This document shows, in pieces, positions 18,675 through 28,378 of a stretch of 64,000 bases of DNA. The notes beneath the pieces were generated by a model. It saw only the letters and a list, made by a program, of their open reading frames with translations. It was not told the DNA's origin and did no database searches. Position 1 is the stretch's first letter. The number at the start of each line of letters is the position of its first letter. Source of the DNA: Neisseria zoodegmatis (GTDB lineage: Bacteria; Pseudomonadota; Gammaproteobacteria; Burkholderiales; Neisseriaceae); NCBI RefSeq assembly GCF_900187305.1, contig NZ_LT906434.1:2108001-2172000 (forward strand), read 5' to 3'. The translations under genes and the position numbers were made by a program.

Positions 18675-20888
18675 ATGACACACATCGTACAGGCACCCAG
18701 CAGCATCGCACCGGATCTCAACAACTACTATAAATGGTTCAACGAATACGTTGCCACACTCAACGAACGCGATGCCCAACTGCTGCTCAACGCCCGCAAA
18801 CTGGCGGAAGAACATTATCCCGTGGACGGCCTAACCTCCAACGGCGAACCCTTAATGAGCAATTTCTTAGGCGCGGCGCAAATGGTTGCCGACATGGACT
18901 TGCTGCCCGAAGCCGTGGCCGCCACCATACTCACCGAAATATCCTCGTATTGCCCCAACTGGCAGGAAGCCGTTGCCGAAAAATGCAATGCAACCGTCGC
19001 CAATCTGGTCAAAGGCATAGACGAAGTACAGAAACTTACCCATTTCGCCCGCGTCGACAGCCTTGCCACGCCTGAAGAGCGCGCCCAGCAGGCCGAAACC
19101 ATGCGCAAAATGCTGTTGGCGATGGTCAGCGATATCCGCGTCGTGCTAATCAAACTCGCCCTGCGCACCCGCACCATGCAGTTTATCGGCGTGCTGCCCG
19201 ACAGCGAAGAAAAACGCGCGTTGGCAAAAGAAACGCTGGATATTTTCGCCCCGCTCGCCAACCGTTTGGGCGTATGGCAGCTCAAATGGCAGCTCGAAGA
19301 TTTGGGCTTCCGCCATCAAAACCCCGAACAATACAAAGAAATCGCCCGCCTGCTCGATGAAAAACGCACCGAGCGGCTGGAATATATCGAGCACTTCCTG
19401 CAAGACCTGCGCACGGAATTAGACAAATACAATATTCACTACGATGTGGCCGGCCGCCCCAAACACATCTATTCGATTTACCGCAAAATGTCGAAGAAAA
19501 AAATCGGCTTCGACGGTTTGTACGACATCCGCGCCGTCCGCATTTTGGTCGATACCATTCCCGAATGCTATACCACGCTGGGGATTGTACACAGCCTGTG
19601 GCAGCCGATTCCGGGGGAGTTCGACGACTACATCGCCCAGCCCAAAAGCAACGGCTACAAAAGCCTGCACACCGTGGTTGTCGGCCCCGAAGACAAAGGC
19701 ATCGAAGTGCAGATACGCACCTTCGATATGCACCAGTTCAACGAATTCGGCGTTGCCGCCCACTGGCGTTATAAAGAAGGCGGCCAAGGCGACAACGCCT
19801 ACGAGCAAAAAATCGCTTGGTTGCGCCAACTGCTCGACTGGCGCGAAAACATGGCCGACCACGACCGCGAAGACTTGGCCGGCGCCTTCCGCACCGAGCT
19901 GTTTAACGACACCATTTATGTGCTGACCCCGCACGGCAAAGTGCTTTCATTGCCCACCGGCTCCACCCCCATCGACTTTGCCTACGCCCTGCACAGCAGC
20001 ATCGGCGACCGCTGCCGCGGCGCAAAAGTAGAAGGCCAAATCGTGCCGCTTTCCACCCCGCTCGAAAACGGCCAGCGCGTGGAAATCATTACCGCCAAAG
20101 AAGGCAACCCTTCCGTCAACTGGCTGTACGAAGGCTGGGTAAAATCCAACAAAGCCATCAGCAAAATCCGTGCCTTCATCCGCCAGCAAAACGCCGATGC
20201 CGTGCGCGAAAACGGCCGCAACCAGCTTGAAAAACAGCTCGCCAAAGTATCCTGCAAACCCAATCTGCAAGACTTGGCCGAAAAACTCGGCTTCAAAAAG
20301 ATCGACGATTTATACACCGCCGTCGGACAAGGCGAAGTTTCCCCGCGCGCAGTACAAAAAGCCTGCGGCACATTGGTCGAACCGCCTCCCCCGCCCTTAA
20401 ACGAAACCACCATCGTTAAACAGTCGAAAATCAAAAAAGGCGGTAAAAACGGCGTGCTGATCGACGGCGAAGACGGCCTGATGACCACTCTGGCAAAATG
20501 CTGCAAACCCGCCCCGCCCGATGAGATTGTCGGCTTCGTAACCCGCGAGCGCGGCATTTCGGTGCATCGTCGCAACTGCCCGTCGTTCCAACACCTTGCC
20601 GAACAAGCCCCCGACAAAGTATTGAGCGCAAGCTGGGCGCAAACCCAAGAAGGGCAAGTGTTTGCCGTAGATGTCGAAATCCGCGCACAAGACCGCGGCG
20701 GCCTGCTGCGCGACGTATCCGACACCTTCGCCCGCCACAAACTCAATGTTACCGCCGTGCAAACCCAAAGCCGCGACTTGGAAGCCAGCATGCGCTTTAC
20801 GCTGGAAGTGCGGCAAGTCAACGATTTACCGCGCGTATTGGCCAGCCTCTCCGAAGTAAAAGGCGTGTTGAGTGTGACCCGGTTGTAA
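18675..20888 (+). CDS. relA: GTP pyrophosphokinase RelA
   Basis: Makes (p)ppGpp on starved ribosomes. It has 737 residues: a pseudo-hydrolase domain (about 40-200) in which the His-Asp pair of active SpoT enzymes is absent (VAATILTEISSYC lies where an LLHD-type motif is expected), a synthetase domain with GRPKHIYSIYRKM near 261 and SNGYKSLHTVV near 325, a TGS domain near 415 (DTIYVLTPHGKV), and a C-terminal zinc finger and ACT region. The lack of hydrolase residues makes RelA more likely than SpoT. It is a single gene ended by a DUS hairpin. Confidence 0.92.
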   Translation: MTHIVQAPSSIAPDLNNYYKWFNEYVATLNERDAQLLLNARKLAEEHYPVDGLTSNGEPLMSNFLGAAQMVADMDLLPEAVAATILTEISSYCPNWQEAVAEKCNATVANLVKGIDEVQKLTHFARVDSLATPEERAQQAETMRKMLLAMVSDIRVVLIKLALRTRTMQFIGVLPDSEEKRALAKETLDIFAPLANRLGVWQLKWQLEDLGFRHQNPEQYKEIARLLDEKRTERLEYIEHFLQDLRTELDKYNIHYDVAGRPKHIYSIYRKMSKKKIGFDGLYDIRAVRILVDTIPECYTTLGIVHSLWQPIPGEFDDYIAQPKSNGYKSLHTVVVGPEDKGIEVQIRTFDMHQFNEFGVAAHWRYKEGGQGDNAYEQKIAWLRQLLDWRENMADHDREDLAGAFRTELFNDTIYVLTPHGKVLSLPTGSTPIDFAYALHSSIGDRCRGAKVEGQIVPLSTPLENGQRVEIITAKEGNPSVNWLYEGWVKSNKAISKIRAFIRQQNADAVRENGRNQLEKQLAKVSCKPNLQDLAEKLGFKKIDDLYTAVGQGEVSPRAVQKACGTLVEPPPPPLNETTIVKQSKIKKGGKNGVLIDGEDGLMTTLAKCCKPAPPDEIVGFVTRERGISVHRRNCPSFQHLAEQAPDKVLSASWAQTQEGQVFAVDVEIRAQDRGGLLRDVSDTFARHKLNVTAVQTQSRDLEASMRFTLEVRQVNDLPRVLASLSEVKGVLSVTRL

Positions 20889-20935
20889 ACGGCTTTGTGT
20901 GCCAAAGCTGGATAGATTGCATTTCAATCAAGCAA

Positions 20936-20969
20936 GAGGCCGTCTGAAAAGATGTTTTCAGACGGCCTC
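20936..20969. terminator. DUS-pair terminator after relA
   Basis: A 15-bp perfect stem (20936-20950 with 20955-20969) is made of opposed DUS copies with a GATG loop. It separates relA from the next gene. Confidence 0.8.
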
Positions 20970-21036
20970 GTTATAGCCAACCCTTGAATGACCGAACCCT
21001 CACATCGTTTTATCTTTTAATACAGAAAGATCAACC

Positions 21037-21474
21037 ATGAAAAGCGCCTTATATACCCTGTTACTCTCTGCTGTATTCATTCCTTTAAACGTTCATGCAG
21101 CACCTGCGGATGATGAAGCACTTAAACAGCTTGCTACCGTATTCCACAACGCCCGAGCCACGGGAAACGCCAAAAGTTTTGCCGATGCTGCCTACATTTC
21201 TCCCGAATACTGCACTTCGGCACAAAGTTTGGAAGAATGCCGCACCTCAATGGCAGAATATCTGGCACTCGGATGGGAAAACCCTAACGACCGCTGGAAG
21301 AAAAATTTTACTGTTCAGCGTATTGAATACGGTAATAATAAAAATCAAGCTGTTATACACACCACAACTACCTCCGTTAACGGCCAACCGCTCATCGTAC
21401 GCTGGAAAGCCATTAAAATCGACGGCAAATGGTTAAGCGACAACTTGGGCGTAGAGGTAGATGATGCTCCGTAA
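21037..21474 (+). CDS. Secreted hypothetical protein, DUF4019-like
   Basis: A 145-residue protein with a clear signal peptide: basic start, hydrophobic core, and probable cleavage at VHA-APAD near residue 22. The mature part has two cysteines close together (CTSAQSLEEC) that could form a disulfide, and a C-terminal beta-rich stretch (NQAVIHTTTTSVNGQPLIVRW). It resembles small periplasmic DUF4019-type proteins, but I hold that family call loosely. Function is unknown. It is a single gene between DUS hairpins. Confidence 0.7.
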   Translation: MKSALYTLLLSAVFIPLNVHAAPADDEALKQLATVFHNARATGNAKSFADAAYISPEYCTSAQSLEECRTSMAEYLALGWENPNDRWKKNFTVQRIEYGNNKNQAVIHTTTTSVNGQPLIVRWKAIKIDGKWLSDNLGVEVDDAP

Positions 21475-21564
21475 ACATCGCTAAACACACCCAACCTTTT
21501 TCAAGCAGACATTGTTGAATCTCTTTTTTCACAAGCATTACTGAATAAAGCGAAATATAAGTGA

Positions 21565-21594
21565 AGGCCGTCTGAAAAACTTTTCAGACGGCCT
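21565..21594. terminator. DUS-pair hairpin between convergent genes
   Basis: A 14-bp perfect stem (21565-21578 with 21581-21594) of opposed DUS copies lies between the secreted protein gene (plus) and the ABC transporter operon (minus), serving both. Confidence 0.8.
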
Positions 21595-21616
21595 CACACA
21601 CATTTACTGCTTCTAT

Positions 21617-22411
21617 TTAATCCAACAGCAAAGCATCGTCCGATACTTTTTCTCCGCGGGTTTGTTCGAATAAATCCAGCAAATCGGGCACGTCCATGCC
21701 TTTACGTTGTTCGCCGGATACGTCCAACACTACTTTGCCTTGATGCAGCATGACCGTGCGGCTGCCGTGGTCGAGGGCTTGGCGCATGGAGTGGGTTACC
21801 ATCATCGCAGTGAGTTTGTTTTCTTCGATGATTTTGTCGGTCAGCTCCAGCACAAACGCGGCGGTTTTGGGGTCGAGGGCGGCGGTGTGTTCGTCGAGCA
21901 GCAGGATTTTGCTCGGCTGCAAACTGGCCATCAGCAGGCTCACGGCTTGGCGTTGGCCGCCGGAAAGCAGGCCGATGCGGTCGGTGAGGCGGTTTTCGAG
22001 GCCGAGTTTTAAAATCGCCAGTTTTTCGCGGAACAGCTCGCGGTTTTCTTTATTCAGTGCAAAACCCAAACCGCGCTTGCCGCCGCGCGAATAGGCCAGC
22101 GCCATGTTTTCTTCGATGCTGAGGGCTTCGCAAGTGCCGGCCAGCGGGTCTTGGAAAACGCGGGCGACCAGATGGGCGCGTTTGTGGGCGGGAAGGCGGG
22201 TCACGTCTTGGCCGTCGATGTGGATGCTGCCGCTGTCCACCATCAAATCGCCGCTGATGGCGTTGAGGAAAGTGGATTTGCCCGCGCCGTTACTGCCGAT
22301 CACGGTTACAAATTCGCCGTCTTGAATATGCAGGCTCATACCGCGCATGGCGGGGTTTTCAATCGGTGTGCCGGCGTTGAAGGTAATTTTTAAATTGTCG
22401 GCGCGCATCAT
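21617..22411 (-). CDS. ABC transporter ATP-binding protein (TrpXYZ-like importer family)
   Basis: ATPase of an importer, 264 residues. Walker A is GSNGAGKST near residue 39, the signature is LLSGGQRQAVS near 148 and Walker B is ILLLDEHTAALD near 168. Its start overlaps the permease stop (22408-22411), so the two are translationally coupled. With the permease and the lipoprotein upstream it forms an importer of the ABC family that includes TrpXYZ-type aromatic amino acid transporters; the substrate cannot be told from sequence. Confidence 0.9.
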   Translation of the reverse strand: MMRADNLKITFNAGTPIENPAMRGMSLHIQDGEFVTVIGSNGAGKSTFLNAISGDLMVDSGSIHIDGQDVTRLPAHKRAHLVARVFQDPLAGTCEALSIEENMALAYSRGGKRGLGFALNKENRELFREKLAILKLGLENRLTDRIGLLSGGQRQAVSLLMASLQPSKILLLDEHTAALDPKTAAFVLELTDKIIEENKLTAMMVTHSMRQALDHGSRTVMLHQGKVVLDVSGEQRKGMDVPDLLDLFEQTRGEKVSDDALLLD

Positions 22412-23313
22412 GATGTCTGTTTCCTTTTAAAAGCGCGTTTCATCATCGGCAAACGCAGGGCAAGCACAACGAGGATGGCAGTAATCAGGTTCAGGTCGGT
22501 CGGGCGCACACCCAAGCCTTGCAGAAATTGGTTGCCGAGCGCAAACGCAATCAGCAAACGGTAAACCAATGCGCCCAAAATGGCAGCTAAGGTAATGAAG
22601 ATAATGCGTTTGCTGCCCAACAAATTCTCGCCGATGATCACCGCTGCCAAGCCGATCACAATCGTGCCGATACCGCTTGCTAAGTCGGCACTACCGGTGG
22701 TTTGGGCAAAGAGTGCGCCGCCCAAGGCAATCAAGGCGTTGGAAATCGCCATGCCCAACACAATCATTTTAGAAGTAGCCACGCCTTGCGCTTTGGCCAT
22801 GCGGGCGTTAACGCCGGTGGCGCGCATCGCCAAGCCAGTTTTGGTGTTGAAAAACCAATCCAGCAGCAATTTGGCCAGCACGACGAAGCCTAAAATAATC
22901 AGCGGCTGCACCCAAAATTGGTTACTGTAATCTTCAGCCACAAACGGGGAAAACACGCTGGGCGCGCCAATCAGCGGAAGATTCGGCGTTCCGCCTGTAA
23001 TACGCAGGTTCACCGAATACAAAGCCACCATCACCAAAATACTGGCCAGCAGCGGCAGTATTTTCAGCGAGACGTTCAACCACGCCGTAACCATACCGGC
23101 ACACGCACCGGCGGCAGCACCGGCCAAACACGCCAGCCACGGGTTCATGCCCGAGCCGACGCAAACGGCAAATACCACTGCGCCCAAGGGAAAGCTGCCG
23201 TCGGCAGTCAAATCGGGAAAATCAAGAATGCGGAACGAAATCAGCACGCCCAACGCCACCAAAGCGTAAATCAGGCCGGCTTCGATACCGCCGAAAAAAG
23301 CGATCAAGCTCAT
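22408..23313 (-). CDS. ABC transporter permease (TrpXYZ-like importer family)
   Basis: Membrane protein of 301 residues with about 8-9 helices and the layout of branched-chain-amino-acid-type permeases (MSLIAFFGGIEAGLIYALVA at the start, IIGENLLGSKR near 230). It transports the substrate delivered by the lipoprotein at 23557. The start at 23313 is preceded by GGAAGTTTCCC-type sequence. It overlaps the ATPase gene. Confidence 0.9.
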   Translation of the reverse strand: MSLIAFFGGIEAGLIYALVALGVLISFRILDFPDLTADGSFPLGAVVFAVCVGSGMNPWLACLAGAAAGACAGMVTAWLNVSLKILPLLASILVMVALYSVNLRITGGTPNLPLIGAPSVFSPFVAEDYSNQFWVQPLIILGFVVLAKLLLDWFFNTKTGLAMRATGVNARMAKAQGVATSKMIVLGMAISNALIALGGALFAQTTGSADLASGIGTIVIGLAAVIIGENLLGSKRIIFITLAAILGALVYRLLIAFALGNQFLQGLGVRPTDLNLITAILVVLALRLPMMKRAFKRKQTS

Positions 23314-23360
23314 CTTATGGGAAACTTCCTAAACAATATTTAAAACTGACAAACAAATGT

Positions 23361-23397
23361 GTTTGCGAAACCCGCAAAGCCCGTTTTCAGACGGCCT
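23361..23397 (+). repeat. Half copy of the DUS-bounded repeat family
   Basis: GTTTGCGAAACCCGCAAAGC followed by CCGTTTTCAGACGGCCT matches the right half of the element at 17858, with a DUS only on the right side. It lies between the permease and binding-protein genes. Confidence 0.55.
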
Positions 23398-23509
23398 GAG
23401 CGGTTATGGAAAGTTTATCCGCTGAAACACGTTACCTCACCGGCTTGGATAAACCGTTTAACTGCCGATTAACTGCCGAAGCATCAATGAGGCCGTCTGA
23501 AAAATAGTC

Positions 23510-23530
23510 AGCCAACCGAATCGGCTGGCT
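23510..23530 (-). terminator. Hairpin after the ABC binding-protein gene
   Basis: A 10-bp stem with one mismatch (23510-23519 with 23521-23530), with a DUS directly beside it, lies just after the stop of the binding-protein gene. It may lower expression of the downstream permease and ATPase relative to the binding protein. Confidence 0.5.
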
Positions 23531-23556
23531 GGCATGATTTATTAATAATCAACTAG

Positions 23557-24573
23557 TTATTCAGAAACCTGCTTCGCTTGCTTGAGCAATTCTTCCGACA
23601 AGGTTACGCCTTGTGCGGCTGCATTTTTCTTACTCAAATACAAATCCAGCGTTTCCATGCGGGCGGAAGGAATCTCTCCGGCTTTTTTGCCTGCCAAAAT
23701 TTGGGCTGTTACATCGCCTGCTTTTTTACCCAAATCGTAGTAGTTCACGCCCAAAGCCGCTACTGCTCCGCGGGCAACCGAATCGGTGTCGGAAGCGATC
23801 AGCGGTTTTTTCATTTCTACCGCCGCTTTGTTCATAGATTCGTAAGAAGACACCACATTGTTGTCTAAAGAAGTGTAAATCAGATCAACTTTTCCGTTCA
23901 GGCTGCGGGCGGCCGTGAGCACATCGGAAGAACGCTGGGCGGGAGCCGTTATCAAATTGATACCTTGCGGCTCAAGTTTGGCCTTCAATTGTTCCAGCAC
24001 GGTGGTAGAGTTCACTTCACCGGGGCTGTACACATAACCGACATTTTTTACGGTAGGCACGATTTTCTTCATCAGATCAATTTGCGGCTCCAACGGCAGC
24101 TCGTCGGAAATACCGGTTACGTTGGTATTCGACGCATCAAAACCCGGAACCAGCTTAGCCGCAACCGGATCGGTTACTGCGGCATAAACCACAGGAATGG
24201 TTTTGGTGGCCGCCACCATAGATTGCGCGCTGGGTGTGGCAATGGCTACCACCACATCGGGATTATCGCCGACAAATTTTTTGGCAATTTGTGCTGCGTT
24301 GGCGGTGCTACCTTGCGCGCTTTGGAAATCGATGGTCAGGTTTTTACCCTCTTCATAGCCTTTGGCTTTCAGTTCGTCGATCACGCCTTTGCGTACGGCA
24401 TCCAAAGCGGGATGTTCGACAATGGCGGTAATGGCGATTTTTTTATTGGCAGCCGGCTCGGCTGCGGGGGAAGAGGCTGCGGTATTGCTTTTTTGCTCTG
24501 CGGGGGAACATGCAGCCAGTAACACGGCTGCGATGGTGCTTAATACATATTGTGAAGTGGTTTTCTGATTCAT
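23557..24573 (-). CDS. ABC transporter substrate-binding lipoprotein (TrpX-like)
   Basis: Lipoprotein of 338 residues. The signal peptide ends in the lipobox LLAACSPAE (Cys near residue 22), followed by an Ala-rich linker and a periplasmic binding fold of the TrpX/DUF534-like family: ITAIVEHPALDAVRKGV near 50 and VYAAVTDPVAAKLVPG near 130. It is the first gene of the importer operon, separated from the permease by 243 bases with a hairpin and repeat. Confidence 0.9.
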   Translation of the reverse strand: MNQKTTSQYVLSTIAAVLLAACSPAEQKSNTAASSPAAEPAANKKIAITAIVEHPALDAVRKGVIDELKAKGYEEGKNLTIDFQSAQGSTANAAQIAKKFVGDNPDVVVAIATPSAQSMVAATKTIPVVYAAVTDPVAAKLVPGFDASNTNVTGISDELPLEPQIDLMKKIVPTVKNVGYVYSPGEVNSTTVLEQLKAKLEPQGINLITAPAQRSSDVLTAARSLNGKVDLIYTSLDNNVVSSYESMNKAAVEMKKPLIASDTDSVARGAVAALGVNYYDLGKKAGDVTAQILAGKKAGEIPSARMETLDLYLSKKNAAAQGVTLSEELLKQAKQVSE

Positions 24574-24967
24574 ACTGTATTCCTCTCAGTCAGTAGGCTT
24601 GAATTTTTGTAATAATATTTTAATTTTTTTAAAAAATCATCGCATTTAGGCGCATGAAAATCCGGCATTGATATTTTTATACCAATTTAAATGCCAATTT
24701 TGACCTAATATTTAGCGTTTTCCTTCCCTGTAAACATGTTGGCCGACACAAACCCTGCGCGGGCGGCGTTGATTTCGGATAAAAATGGTTATCTTGCGAG
24801 CTATGGCGATAGTCGGTGAAAAACCTACATGGGATTACAAACGCGATAATGTGGCAGGCAAAAACAAACTGTAATGATGGTTTGCTTATATATAGATGAG
24901 GCCGTCTGAAAACAGAGAACATGTTTTTCAGACGGCCTCATCACTCTTCCAACGCGATAAGAAACCT
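24574..24967. other. Intergenic region upstream of the ABC importer operon
   Basis: The AT-rich part 24600-24680 (runs of T and A) should hold the minus-strand promoter of the importer, though I see no clean -35/-10 pair. An 81-codon minus-strand frame (24677-24922) shows no coding signs. The end holds a DUS-pair terminator. Confidence 0.5.
24895..24942. terminator. DUS-pair terminator after the efflux operon
   Basis: An 18-bp perfect stem (24895-24912 with 24925-24942) with a 12-base loop and DUS in each arm lies just past the stop of the outer membrane lipoprotein gene on the minus strand. Confidence 0.8.
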
Positions 24968-26362
24968 TTATTGCACAGCTTTAGCGGTGTAGCGCCCCGC
25001 CATCGCTTTGTAAACCATGCTTTCGTATTTCAAGGTTTCATAACGCCGGTTGAGCATATTTTGTGCCGAGCTGTATTCGGTATTCAAGGCTTCCAACCAG
25101 TCTTTCAATTCGTTTTTGCCGTATTGATAGCGCACTTGGTAGTAGCGGCTGTTTTTTTGGTCGAGCGCATATTGTTTGCGGGCGTTGTCTAAAGCCTGCG
25201 CGGCATGACCGTATTTCTGATAATTGCCCAACACTTCGTTTAAGGCGGCGGTAAGCGTTTGCTCAAAATGAAGGCGTGCTTGCTCAAAATTGGCTTCGGC
25301 GGTTTTATCTTGCCATTTCAAGGTGTTCCAATCTAAAAACGGCAGGTTGAGTTTGACCGAACCGCCCAAAAACGGCACGTCAAACAAGGTGCGCGCTTTG
25401 TCTGAAGAGGTGCTGACGGTAGCGCCGACGGTGATGGCGGGATACCAGCTCCGTTTTTGCGCATCGACATTCTTCACGGCGGATTGCAGACGGTATTCGG
25501 CTGCGCGCAAATCGGGGCGGTTCGCCAGTGCAGACACCGGCACGTTTAAATCGATACCGCGTGCGGTGTGCAGGCGGAAATCGTCAGGGGCGGCTGCGGT
25601 AGTTTCTCCGGGCTTGAGGTTGAGCAGATTGCGCAGGGTTTCTTCGGCAGCCGCGCGGTTGTTGCGGAGCTGGATCAGGCTGTTTTGCGCGGACAGCAAG
25701 GATTGCTCTGCGCGGCGCGGTTTGGCGGCATCGGCTTTACCGTGTTTATATTTGGCGGCGGCGATGCGGGCGATGTCTTGGTATTGTTTGACGGTTTTTT
25801 CGGTTACCGCGATGGCTTCGTTCAAATAGGCGATGTTGAAATAGGCATCGACCACATTATTAATCAAGGTCAGGCGGGTGGCGGCCAAATCTTGCTGCGT
25901 GGCTTGATATTCCCACACTTGGGCATCGGCTTTGGCGTTCAGCCGCTGCCATAAGTCGATTTCGTAACTCAATCCGAGCTGGCTGCTGAACGAACGGGTG
26001 CTGCCGCCGTCTTTGAGGTTTTTGTTGGCCGACGCACCTACCGAGGCGTTGAATGCAGGCACCAAACCCGCTCCGAGAATATTGGCTTGATACAAGGCTT
26101 TGTTGACATTAATGGCGGCTTTTTTCAAGTCGATATTGTTGGACAAGGCTTGCTCAACCAAGGCATCAAGGCGGTTGTCGGCATAGATGCGCCACCAGTT
26201 TTCGGTGATGTGATAACGGCGGGCGGCTTCTGCTGCGGGCACAATCACGCCGCCGGCCTCAAGCGTTAAATCGGGGCGGGCGGTATGGTTGATAGCGCAG
26301 CCGCCGAGCGCCAAAGCGATGCTCAGGCTTAAGGCCGTCTGAAATAATCGGGTCGGTTTCAT
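24968..26362 (-). CDS. Outer membrane efflux lipoprotein (NodT/TolC family)
   Basis: Outer membrane channel of a tripartite efflux pump, 464 residues. A signal peptide with lipobox ALGGCAIN puts the lipidated cysteine at about residue 22, and two long coiled-coil repeats follow (ALVEQALSNNIDLKKAAINV near 70; LAARLDLRAAEYRLQSA-like segment near 280). It is the last gene of a macA-macB-channel operon, 66 bases after macB. Many Neisseria use MtrE/TolC for this step, so a dedicated channel is notable. Confidence 0.9.
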   Translation of the reverse strand: MKPTRLFQTALSLSIALALGGCAINHTARPDLTLEAGGVIVPAAEAARRYHITENWWRIYADNRLDALVEQALSNNIDLKKAAINVNKALYQANILGAGLVPAFNASVGASANKNLKDGGSTRSFSSQLGLSYEIDLWQRLNAKADAQVWEYQATQQDLAATRLTLINNVVDAYFNIAYLNEAIAVTEKTVKQYQDIARIAAAKYKHGKADAAKPRRAEQSLLSAQNSLIQLRNNRAAAEETLRNLLNLKPGETTAAAPDDFRLHTARGIDLNVPVSALANRPDLRAAEYRLQSAVKNVDAQKRSWYPAITVGATVSTSSDKARTLFDVPFLGGSVKLNLPFLDWNTLKWQDKTAEANFEQARLHFEQTLTAALNEVLGNYQKYGHAAQALDNARKQYALDQKNSRYYQVRYQYGKNELKDWLEALNTEYSSAQNMLNRRYETLKYESMVYKAMAGRYTAKAVQ

Positions 26363-26428
26363 GAATGTTGTCCTTATGGTTTCAGACGGCCTCAGCCTGC
26401 GCGTTGAGTATCAGGCCGTCTGAAAACG

Positions 26429-28366
26429 TTAATCGTGTGCCAGCGCATCAATCGGGTTGAGTTTCGATGCCCTTTTCGCCGGCATAAAGCCGAACACGAC
26501 GCCGATGATGGTGGAACAGGTAACGGCTGCCACGATGGAAAGTGTGGAAAACGTCATGGCAAAGTCTTTCACGAAGTGGTTGAACACCAAACTGATGCCC
26601 ACGGAAAACAATACGCCGGTCAGGCCGCCGATCAAGCAAATCAGCACGGCTTCAATCAGAAACTGCTGCAAGATATTCGACTGCCGCGCGCCGATCGCCA
26701 TGCGCACGCCGATTTCTTTGGTGCGCTCGGTTACCGACACCAGCATGATGTTCATCACGCCGATACCACCCACCACCAACGAAATCAAAGCGATACAGGA
26801 AATCAGCAGCGTCATGGTGCCGGTGGTGCTTTCCACTGTTTGCTTGATGCTGTCGCTGTTTTGCATGAAATAATCTTGAACGCCGTGGCGCGAAAGCAGC
26901 AGTTCGTCCAAACCTTTTTCGGCGGCTTGGGAATTGACATTGTCTTTCACTTTAACGGTAATCGAGTTGATATAACGCTGGCCGCTGATTTGGTTGATCA
27001 CCGTGGTGTACGGCGCCCATATTTGCAGGTTGTCGGTGCTGCCGAAAGGGCTGGTGTCTTTTTCGGTAACGCCGATGATTCTCAACGGGCGTTTTTTAAA
27101 CAAAATCACTTTGCCGATGGGGTCGATGCCGTCTGAAAACAGTTTGTTGCGGGTGTTGTCGTCAATCACCGCCACTTGGTTGTTGTATTTCACATCATCG
27201 GCATCATAAAAACGCCCTTGCGCCAATTTGATGCCGCGCACGTCGAAATACTGCTCGCCCGCGCCGAAAAGCTGGGCGCTCACGTCGATATTGCGGAAAG
27301 TAACCGTGCCGCCCGCAGACACCATGGGCGTTACGCTGTCCACATAGCTTTGTTTGGCAATCGCTTCCGCATCGGCAATCGTGAGCGTTCGGATCCGCGA
27401 AGACTGCCGGTCGCCAAAGCCCTTACCCGGCCGGATGCTGATGGTGTTGGTGCCGATAGCGCTGATCTCTTTCAGAATTTTTTCCTGCGAACCTTTGCCC
27501 AACGCTACCACGGAAACCACAGAAGCAATGCCGATAATGATGCCGAGCATGGTCAGCAGCGAGCGCATCTTATGCGACAAAATCGCCTGCACCGACATGC
27601 GGAACGATTCGATAAGTTGGTCTTTGAAAAACAGCCACGAAGTATTTTCCTCAATGCTGCTTACATTGCCGGCATTGACCTCGGTATTTTTACTGGTATC
27701 GGAAATCACTTTGCCGTCGCGCAGTTCGATCACACGGTTGGCATTGGCGGCGATACCGGGATCGTGCGTCACCAAAATTACCGTATGCCCTTGAGCGTGC
27801 AAGGAATGGATGATTTCCATCACGTTTTCGCCCGATTCGGTATCCAATGCGCCTGTAGGCTCGTCGGCCAAAATAATTTCGCCGCCGTTCATCAAAGCGC
27901 GGGCGATACTCACGCGCTGCTGCTGCCCTCCCGAAAGCTCGCTGGGCTTGTTGTTTTCCTTTCCTTCCAAACCCAAATCATGCAGCAACTTTTCGGCGCG
28001 CCGGTTGCGCTCGTTTTTTTCCATGCCGGCATACACCGACGGCAAAGCCACATTGTCCCGCGCATTGAGCGCACTGAGCAGGTTATAGCGTTGGAAAATA
28101 AAGCCGAAACGCTTGCGGCGCAGCCCCGCCAGTTCGTCTGCCGTCATCTGCGCGGTTTCCACGCCGTCGATGGTGTAAGAACCGGAACTGGCCGTATCCA
28201 AGCATCCCAAAATATTCATCAGCGTTGATTTTCCTGAGCCGGATTGGCCGATGATGGCAACGAAATCGCCTTTTTCTATACTGAGGTTGATGTCTTTTAA
28301 AACGTGCACGCGGTTGTTACCGCTGCCGAAGTAACGGTTGATGCCCCTGCATTCGATTAAACTCAT
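26429..28366 (-). CDS. macB: Macrolide export ATP-binding/permease protein MacB
   Basis: Inner membrane ABC exporter for macrolides and peptide-like compounds, working with MacA and an outer membrane channel. It has 645 residues: an N-terminal ATPase with Walker A GQSGSGKST near 39, signature LSGGQQQRV near 143 and Walker B IILADEPTGALD near 163, then a first membrane helix near 275, a large periplasmic domain, and three C-terminal helices with the FtsX-like fold. It lies 12 bases after macA. Confidence 0.96.
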   Translation of the reverse strand: MSLIECRGINRYFGSGNNRVHVLKDINLSIEKGDFVAIIGQSGSGKSTLMNILGCLDTASSGSYTIDGVETAQMTADELAGLRRKRFGFIFQRYNLLSALNARDNVALPSVYAGMEKNERNRRAEKLLHDLGLEGKENNKPSELSGGQQQRVSIARALMNGGEIILADEPTGALDTESGENVMEIIHSLHAQGHTVILVTHDPGIAANANRVIELRDGKVISDTSKNTEVNAGNVSSIEENTSWLFFKDQLIESFRMSVQAILSHKMRSLLTMLGIIIGIASVVSVVALGKGSQEKILKEISAIGTNTISIRPGKGFGDRQSSRIRTLTIADAEAIAKQSYVDSVTPMVSAGGTVTFRNIDVSAQLFGAGEQYFDVRGIKLAQGRFYDADDVKYNNQVAVIDDNTRNKLFSDGIDPIGKVILFKKRPLRIIGVTEKDTSPFGSTDNLQIWAPYTTVINQISGQRYINSITVKVKDNVNSQAAEKGLDELLLSRHGVQDYFMQNSDSIKQTVESTTGTMTLLISCIALISLVVGGIGVMNIMLVSVTERTKEIGVRMAIGARQSNILQQFLIEAVLICLIGGLTGVLFSVGISLVFNHFVKDFAMTFSTLSIVAAVTCSTIIGVVFGFMPAKRASKLNPIDALAHD

Positions 28367-28378
28367 GCTCCGCTCCGC

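Noticed and set aside
24677..24922. An 81-codon minus-strand frame after the efflux operon
   Set aside because: The translation is unlike a protein, and part of it reads the DUS terminator.
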